This document shows, piece by piece, positions 35,861 to 41,255 of a stretch of 41,255 bases of DNA. The stretch is taken from positions 1 to 41,255 of the forward strand of contig NZ_ABCQ01000040.1 in assembly GCF_000170855.1 (NCBI RefSeq). The letters are read 5' to 3'. The position numbers and the translations under genes were made by a program. Position 1 is the stretch's first letter; every line of letters starts with the position of its first letter. The DNA comes from Moritella sp. PE36 (GTDB lineage Bacteria > Pseudomonadota > Gammaproteobacteria > Enterobacterales > Moritellaceae). A model generated the notes under the pieces. That model did no database searches, was not told where the DNA came from, and was given only the letters and a program-made list of their open reading frames with translations.

Positions 35861-38455
35861 ATGCAAGAACAATATACTCCAAGCAGTATCGAACCTCAGG
35901 TTCAAAAACACTGGCAAGAAAATAAAACATTCGAAGTACAAAACGACGAAACTAAAGAGAAATTCTACTGCTTGTCAATGTTCCCATACCCAAGTGGTCG
36001 ACTGCACATGGGCCACGTACGTAACTACACAATTGGTGACGTGATCGCACGTTTCCAACGTATGCAAGGCAAAAACGTATTACAACCTATCGGTTGGGAT
36101 GCATTTGGTCTGCCAGCTGAAAATGCAGCAATCAAGAACAACACGGCGCCAGCGCCTTGGACATATGAAAACATTGATTACATGAAAGGTCAGCTAACGT
36201 CGTTAGGCTTTGGTTATGACTGGAAGCGTGAAATCGCAACATGTACACCTGAATATTACCGTTGGGAACAAGAGTTCTTCACTAAACTGTTCAATAAAGG
36301 TTTAGTTTATAAGAAGACGTCATCAGTGAACTGGTGTCCGAACGATGAAACGGTACTGGCTAACGAACAAGTCAATGACGGTTGCTGCTGGCGTTGTGAT
36401 ACCCCAGTAGAACAAAAAGAAATTCCACAGTGGTTCATTAAAATCACTGAGTACGCAGACGAACTACTGACGTCAATTGATGATCTTGACGGCTGGCCTG
36501 AACAAGTTAAAACAATGCAACGTAACTGGATCGGTCGCAGTGAAGGTATTGAATTAGACTTCACTGTTGAAGGCGAAAGCGATGCTGCGCTAAGCAAATT
36601 ATCTGTATACACTACTCGTCCAGACACAGTAATGGGCGTAACGTATGTGGGTATCGCAGCAGGTCACCCACTGGCAACAAAAGCAGCATTAACAAACCCT
36701 GCACTAGCCGAATTCAACCTTGAATGTAAAAACATGAAAGTGGCTGAAGCTGATTTAGAAAAAATGGAAAAGAAAGGCATGGCTACTGGCCTATACGCTA
36801 TTCATCCATTAAATGGTCGTAAAGTACCAGTATACGTAGCAAACTTCGTATTAATGGGTTACGGCACAGGCGCAGTAATGGCGGTTCCAGCTCATGACCA
36901 ACGTGACTATGAATTCGCAACAAAATACAGCATCGATATCGTTCCAGTAATCAAACCTAGCGATGGCAGTGAACTAGACGTTTCTGAAGTGGCATTCACT
37001 GAAAAAGGTGTGTTATTTAATTCGGGCGAATTTGACGGTTTAGAATTTGGCGCAGCAGTTGATGCCATCGCAGCTAAATTAGAAGCAAGCGGTCAAGGCA
37101 CCAAGAAAGTTAACTTCCGTCTACGTGATTGGGGGGTTTCTCGTCAACGTTATTGGGGCGCGCCAATCCCAATGTTAACACTTGAAGACGGTACTGTTGT
37201 GCCAACACCAGCAGACCAACTGCCAGTGATCCTACCTGAAGATGTGAAAATGGACGGCATTCAAAGTCCAATTAAAGCAGATTTAGAATGGGCTAAAACA
37301 ACATACAAGGGTCAACCTGCACTACGTGAAACAGACACATTTGATACCTTCATGGAATCATCTTGGTACTACGCACGCTACTGTAGCGCCACATCAGAAA
37401 CTGAAATGCTAAACCGTGAAGATGCAAATCACTGGTTACCAGTTGATCAGTATGTTGGTGGTATTGAACACGCATGTATGCATTTATTATATGCACGTTT
37501 CTTCCACAAGCTATTACGTGATGAGCAAATGGTTGATAGCAACGAACCGTTCAAACGTCTGCTTTGTCAAGGTATGGTACTTGCTGATGCATACTACTAC
37601 ACCAACGAAAATGGCGGTCGTGTTTGGGTTTCGCCATTAGACGTTACCGCTGAGCGTGACGAAAAAGGTCAAGCAACGAAATACATCGACAATGAAGGTA
37701 ACGAACTTGTTCACACCGGCATGACTAAAATGTCTAAATCTAAGAACAACGGTATCGACCCGCAAACCATGATCGATCGTTTTGGCGCTGATACAGTACG
37801 TCTATTCATGATGTTTGCAGCACCCGCTGACCAAACACTAGAATGGCAAGACTCGGCAGTAGAAGGCGCACACCGTTTCCTACGTCGTATCTGGACACTT
37901 GCTTACAATCACATCAGCAAAGGTGACGTTGCCGATCTGGACGTTGCAGCACTTAACGGCAAACAAAAAGAACTTCGTCGTGAAGTCCATAAAACAATTG
38001 CGAAGGTGTCTGACGATATCGATCGTCGTCAAACGTTCAACACTGCGATTGCATCAGTGATGGAATTAATGAACAAGCTTACTAAAGCACCGCAAGAAGC
38101 AGAGCAAGATCGCGCACTACTTCAAGAAGCATTAGTAGCGGTTGTTCGTCTACTTGCACCTATCACGCCACACATCAGTTTTGAACTGTGGGGCAAACTT
38201 GGTCAAGAAGGTACCATCGACGAAGCACAATGGCCTGTAGCAGACAAAGCGGCTATGGTTGAGTCTGAAAAACTGATCATTGTACAAGTGAACGGTAAGC
38301 TACGCGCTAAATTAACGGTACCAGCAGACGCAACACAAGAATCTGTTGAAGCATTAGCAAATGCAGATGTAAACGTGACTAAATTTACCGATGGTAAAAC
38401 AGTACGTAAAGTAATTTTCGTACCAGGTAAACTACTAAATATCGTTGCTAACTAA
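35861..38455 (+). CDS. leuS: Leucyl-tRNA synthetase
   Basis: LeuS charges tRNA-Leu with leucine in a two-step ATP-dependent reaction and edits mischarged amino acids. The 864-residue protein is typical of the bacterial class Ia enzyme. It shows HMGH at 49-52 (the HIGH motif), the editing domain with [13 protein letters not shown] near 250, and the KMSKS motif near 622 within [13 protein letters not shown]. The anticodon-binding domain follows. It heads the right-hand group leuS, lptE, holA, nadD, rsfS. Confidence 0.98.
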   Translation: MQEQYTPSSIEPQVQKHWQENKTFEVQNDETKEKFYCLSMFPYPSGRLHMGHVRNYTIGDVIARFQRMQGKNVLQPIGWDAFGLPAENAAIKNNTAPAPWTYENIDYMKGQLTSLGFGYDWKREIATCTPEYYRWEQEFFTKLFNKGLVYKKTSSVNWCPNDETVLANEQVNDGCCWRCDTPVEQKEIPQWFIKITEYADELLTSIDDLDGWPEQVKTMQRNWIGRSEGIELDFTVEGESDAALSKLSVYTTRPDTVMGVTYVGIAAGHPLATKAALTNPALAEFNLECKNMKVAEADLEKMEKKGMATGLYAIHPLNGRKVPVYVANFVLMGYGTGAVMAVPAHDQRDYEFATKYSIDIVPVIKPSDGSELDVSEVAFTEKGVLFNSGEFDGLEFGAAVDAIAAKLEASGQGTKKVNFRLRDWGVSRQRYWGAPIPMLTLEDGTVVPTPADQLPVILPEDVKMDGIQSPIKADLEWAKTTYKGQPALRETDTFDTFMESSWYYARYCSATSETEMLNREDANHWLPVDQYVGGIEHACMHLLYARFFHKLLRDEQMVDSNEPFKRLLCQGMVLADAYYYTNENGGRVWVSPLDVTAERDEKGQATKYIDNEGNELVHTGMTKMSKSKNNGIDPQTMIDRFGADTVRLFMMFAAPADQTLEWQDSAVEGAHRFLRRIWTLAYNHISKGDVADLDVAALNGKQKELRREVHKTIAKVSDDIDRRQTFNTAIASVMELMNKLTKAPQEAEQDRALLQEALVAVVRLLAPITPHISFELWGKLGQEGTIDEAQWPVADKAAMVESEKLIIVQVNGKLRAKLTVPADATQESVEALANADVNVTKFTDGKTVRKVIFVPGKLLNIVAN

Positions 38456-38581
38456 GTTACAAAATAAGTTGCAAACTAAGACTATTTATCAGCACTAGCG
38501 ACAGCGTTACTCGATGACTAATTAGCGCTGTCTTTAGTCGATTAATCGCACAGCTAGATGTAAATAGTACACAAATAATAG

Positions 38582-38634
38582 GCCCTTCATTCTGCTTTTA
38601 TTTTTATAGTAGAGTCTAGGGCTTTTTTGTTTTT
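38582..38634 (+). terminator. leuS terminator
   Basis: A 14-bp imperfect stem (two mismatches, two G-U pairs; 38582-38595 with 38609-38622) with a 13-nt T-rich loop is followed by TTTTTTGTTTTT. A second, shorter stem (GACAGCG/CGCTGTC) occurs upstream at 38500-38532. Confidence 0.65.
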
Positions 38635-38684
38635 AGATTACGTGTAAAATTAGCTACAATTAACTTATTTATTTTGTAGGCATT

Positions 38685-39359
38685 ATGATCGCATCGGCAC
38701 TAAGACCACGTTTTATTCGACTAACTTGCATCTTTCTTGTTACTGCAGTGCTCGGCGGTTGCGGCTTCCATTTAAAAAATGGCAGTGGCATTCCAAATGA
38801 ATTACGCAATTTAACCTTAGTATCAAGTAAGTATTCAGATCTAACCCGCCTCATCAAACAAGAATTACGCTACAACCAAATCAATCTCGTTGAACCGAAA
38901 ATAACGAGTATGGCATCGCTGACAACAGAAACCGATGATGCTTCTGATGTGATGGGTGAAGATTCAACCCAAACGAGAACAACGGCAATGGACCCCGCGT
39001 TATTAAACTCGCAAACACCCATACTCAGAATTATGTCAGAAAGTACAGGATCACGTACTGTGTCACTCTACTCTGATGCAACGGCAGCCGAGTATGAACT
39101 TAGCTACGTCATCAAAATAGAAGTACGCTTACCCGAGCAAGAACCACAATACTTCACCATTGCCCTGCAACGTGATCAGCTAAATAACTCACAAGAAGCA
39201 CTTGCTCGTTCACGCGAATCTGAATTATTAATACGAGAACTGCGCGAAGCGGCGGCACAACAAGTTGTTCGAACCCTAAGCCAAGTTATTATCGAACCAA
39301 AAACAATCGGTAATAGTGATAATAAAATAGAGCTAAATACAGAGTTTGAAGCTAACTAA
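38685..39359 (+). CDS. lptE: LPS-assembly lipoprotein LptE
   Basis: LptE plugs the LptD barrel in the outer membrane and helps insert lipopolysaccharide. The 224-residue protein has a lipoprotein signal with lipobox LGGC and acylated cysteine at 26, followed by the family start GFHLKNGSGIPNELRNLTLVS and the later region QLNNSQEALARSRESELLIRELREAAAQQVVRTL. A segment around residues 85-105 rich in Ser, Thr and Asp is a little longer than I expect. The last stop base is shared with the holA start, so the genes are coupled. Confidence 0.93.
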   Translation: MIASALRPRFIRLTCIFLVTAVLGGCGFHLKNGSGIPNELRNLTLVSSKYSDLTRLIKQELRYNQINLVEPKITSMASLTTETDDASDVMGEDSTQTRTTAMDPALLNSQTPILRIMSESTGSRTVSLYSDATAAEYELSYVIKIEVRLPEQEPQYFTIALQRDQLNNSQEALARSRESELLIRELREAAAQQVVRTLSQVIIEPKTIGNSDNKIELNTEFEAN

Positions 39360-40396
39360 TGCGCGTTTATCCAGAGCAACTCGATCAATACTTAAAAACT
39401 GAACTCAAACCCTGTTATTTAATATTCGGTGAAGAGCCATTATTAAAAATGGAAGCGATTGACCAGATCAAAGCCGCCGCTAAAAAAGTCGGCTTTGATG
39501 AACACCACAAGTTTCATGCCGAACCGCTCATGGATTGGCCTGCGGTTTTTAATACCTGTCAATCAATGTCACTGTTCTCTAGTCGTCAAACGGTCGAGCT
39601 TATCTTCGAAAAACGACCAGCGAAAGAAGATATCAGCCAGCTTAATGATGTATTTAAGCTGCTAAACCCTGATCTTATTTTAATACTCAGTGGTCCATAT
39701 TTGACCAAAGCACAGCAAAATGCGAAATGGTTTACCCAGTACTTCAAAAACGCACTTTACATACCCGTCGGACATCCCGAAGGGCGCTTTTTTGCCAACT
39801 GGATGCGCAATCGTCTTAAACGTGCAAATTTAGAACCGCAAGCGGATGTGATCACCCTACTGTGCCGGAGTTTTGAAGGTAATTTACTAGCGGCCCAACA
39901 AGAGATAGATAAATTATCTCTGCTCTACCCTGGTCAGACATTAAGCTTGGCACAATTGCAGCAATCAATAACCCAGCATTCACACTTCACTAGCTTTCAG
40001 CTGGTTGATGCCCTACTCGCGGGTAAGGTCAACCGAGGCCAGCGGATCCTGCAACAGCTACAGGCAGAAGGTGTCGACCCTATCGTCATTAACTGGGCGC
40101 TAAATAAAGAAATCAATCAGCTTTATCATTACAGTTTGATGCAGCAGCAAGGACTTTCGGTGATTGACGAAATGAAAAAACAGCGTTTATGGGCGGGTCG
40201 ACAACAAATTATTAATGCCTGTTTAAGTCGTTTATCATTAAGTAAAATAGAGCAAATGTTAATCCTGTGTTCAAGTGTTGATAGTGCAATTAAAACCAGT
40301 ACCAGTGTTGATCCTTGGTTATCGTTACAAATGTTGAGCATCAGCTTTGCTGACTCTACTTTGTTACCCAACTTTCATCATTCCGACATTAATTAA
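39359..40396 (+). CDS. holA: DNA polymerase III delta subunit
   Basis: HolA is the clamp-opening wrench of the replicative clamp loader. The 345-residue protein matches the family (E. coli 343). The N-terminus MRVYPEQLDQYLKTELKPCYLIFGEEPLL is characteristic, followed by the AAA+-like fold without a Walker A motif, as expected for delta, and C-terminal helical domain. It overlaps lptE by 1 bp (TAATG) and is followed by nadD after 33 bp, as in enterics. Confidence 0.96.
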   Translation: MRVYPEQLDQYLKTELKPCYLIFGEEPLLKMEAIDQIKAAAKKVGFDEHHKFHAEPLMDWPAVFNTCQSMSLFSSRQTVELIFEKRPAKEDISQLNDVFKLLNPDLILILSGPYLTKAQQNAKWFTQYFKNALYIPVGHPEGRFFANWMRNRLKRANLEPQADVITLLCRSFEGNLLAAQQEIDKLSLLYPGQTLSLAQLQQSITQHSHFTSFQLVDALLAGKVNRGQRILQQLQAEGVDPIVINWALNKEINQLYHYSLMQQQGLSVIDEMKKQRLWAGRQQIINACLSRLSLSKIEQMLILCSSVDSAIKTSTSVDPWLSLQMLSISFADSTLLPNFHHSDIN

Positions 40397-40429
40397 TTTT
40401 GTGTCAGGAATAATAACGAACGGCTACTT

Positions 40430-41080
40430 ATGACTGATTTTACCCCGACTCGCGCTATCGGTATTTTAGGCGGTACATTTGATCCGATACATTATGGCCA
40501 TCTTCGTCCTTGCTTAGATTTATTACAGCAGCTTAATTTAGCTGAAGTAAGGCTGATGCCCAACCACATTCCGCCACATCGTGCAGCACCGGGATCAAAT
40601 TCAGCGCACCGCTTAGCGATGGCGACATTAGCGGTAGAACATTGTGATGAGCTGAGTGTAGATACCCGAGAGTTAAACCGTACAACACCGTCTTATACTA
40701 TTGATACGTTAATTGAACTTGCAGCAGAGAATCCAACCACGCCAGTGTGTTTCTTGATTGGTCTTGATTCACTCAACAGCCTACATACCTGGTATCGTTG
40801 GCAAGAACTGCTCGATTATTGTCACCTTGTCGTCAGTTATCGCCCCAATTACAAGTTAACATTAGCGCCAGAAGTGCAAAAATTATTTGAACAAGTGCAA
40901 ACAATGGATGTCAAAGTCCTACAGCAACAAAAACAAGGCCGGATTTTACTCTGGCCAAGCACGCAATTAGAAATATCGGCGACACGGATCCGTCAGTTGA
41001 TTAAACATCAGCAAAGCCCTCAATATCTACTGCCTGATAATGTTCTGTCTTATATACATAAAAATAGCTTATATAAATAA
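40430..41080 (+). CDS. nadD: Nicotinate-nucleotide adenylyltransferase
   Basis: NadD transfers AMP from ATP to nicotinate mononucleotide in NAD synthesis. The 216-residue protein has the nucleotidyltransferase motif GGTFDPIHYGH at 14-24 and the C-terminal ISATRIRQLI motif that binds ATP phosphates. Length and gene order agree with E. coli and Vibrio. Confidence 0.96.
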   Translation: MTDFTPTRAIGILGGTFDPIHYGHLRPCLDLLQQLNLAEVRLMPNHIPPHRAAPGSNSAHRLAMATLAVEHCDELSVDTRELNRTTPSYTIDTLIELAAENPTTPVCFLIGLDSLNSLHTWYRWQELLDYCHLVVSYRPNYKLTLAPEVQKLFEQVQTMDVKVLQQQKQGRILLWPSTQLEISATRIRQLIKHQQSPQYLLPDNVLSYIHKNSLYK

Positions 41081-41136
41081 ACTGCAAGAGATACTCGCTC
41101 AGATACAAGCTAGGTATATATTTAGGCATTATTCAC

Positions 41137-41145
41137 TGTTATAAT
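41137..41145 (+). promoter_or_regulatory. Candidate extended -10 promoter of rsfS
   Basis: TGT followed by a perfect TATAAT (41140-41145) gives an extended -10 element about 37 bp upstream of the rsfS start. No good -35 is present, which such promoters tolerate. Confidence 0.5.
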
Positions 41146-41181
41146 TCGCGGTTAACTCGATAAAGTTCCTCTGGAGGACCC

Positions 41182-41255
41182 TTGCAAATTTCTGACCTGC
41201 AAGCATTTGTACTAGATAAAATTGAAGACATGAAAGCCCGCGACATCCAAGTTGT
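41182..41255 (+). CDS. rsfS: Ribosomal silencing factor RsfS (5' part)
   Basis: The window ends 24 codons into this gene. The visible product begins MQISDLQAFVLDKIEDMKAR followed by DIQV, matching the N-terminus of RsfS, which binds ribosomal protein L14 and prevents subunit joining in nutrient limitation. The start codon is TTG with a perfect GGAGGA site 4 nt upstream. The position after nadD is standard. In Vibrio rlmH and mrdA normally follow. Confidence 0.88.
   Translation, partial: MQISDLQAFVLDKIEDMKARDIQV

Noticed and set aside
1-41255. CRISPR arrays, IS elements, integrases, tRNA genes, toxin-antitoxin pairs
   Set aside because: No regularly spaced repeats, transposase or integrase motifs, cloverleaf sequences or paired small toxin-like genes were seen on either strand.

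Overview
The window looks like chromosomal DNA of a marine, facultatively anaerobic gammaproteobacterium with moderately AT-rich DNA. The combination of a full Na+-NQR operon, an assimilatory sulfate operon with an SLC13 permease, TIGR03899, LigB and the leuS-lptE-holA-nadD-rsfS order fits a Moritella-like organism or a relative near Vibrio, Shewanella or Psychromonas. The genus is inferred from gene content and was not tested. Most of the window is core genome. I see no tRNA, IS element, transposase, integrase or CRISPR array.

Layout. Positions 1-291 (minus strand) hold an rRNA promoter, boxA and the pre-16S leader; the 16S gene itself lies just off the left edge. Next come gmhB (minus) and, divergent from it, the methionine importer metN-metI-metQ behind a probable MetJ operator. 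From 3.8 to 6.5 kb are three plus-strand single genes: an exported protein resembling a transglutaminase that lacks its catalytic residues, ytfJ, and a TIGR03899/DUF2806-type protein. From 12.1 down to 6.5 kb (minus) runs the sulfate cluster cysD-cysN-SLC13 permease-cysC-cysQ. It would take up sulfate, activate it to APS and PAPS, and remove the PAP by-product. It is followed by dinB with a LexA box and ompW with an FNR site and a NarL/NarP-type palindrome.

From 14.4 to 24.1 kb (minus) are an M4 metalloprotease gene and the complete nqrABCDEF-apbE-nqrM operon, which encodes the sodium-pumping NADH:quinone reductase plus its flavin-transfer and iron-insertion factors. A diverged direct repeat of about 90 bp, made of the last codons of nqrM plus its terminator hairpin, occurs on both sides of the protease gene. 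This is the most unusual structure here and suggests that the protease segment was inserted or duplicated at the nqrM 3' end.

From 24.5 to 35.5 kb are housekeeping genes in small units: bolA, rlmG-yajG, ppiA, a small unknown gene, ampG, yajQ, a VanZ-like gene with panE, thiI, a short ligB with a predicted signal peptide, a small unknown gene and ybeL. Several convergent pairs are separated by strong symmetrical terminators. From 35.8 kb to the right edge runs leuS, lptE-holA-nadD and the start of rsfS, an arrangement familiar from Vibrio and enterics.

I found no clearly new multi-gene system. The best leads are the repeat-flanked protease, the FNR/Nar-controlled ompW promoter, the degenerate transglutaminase-like protein, and the exported minimal NAD+-dependent ligase.
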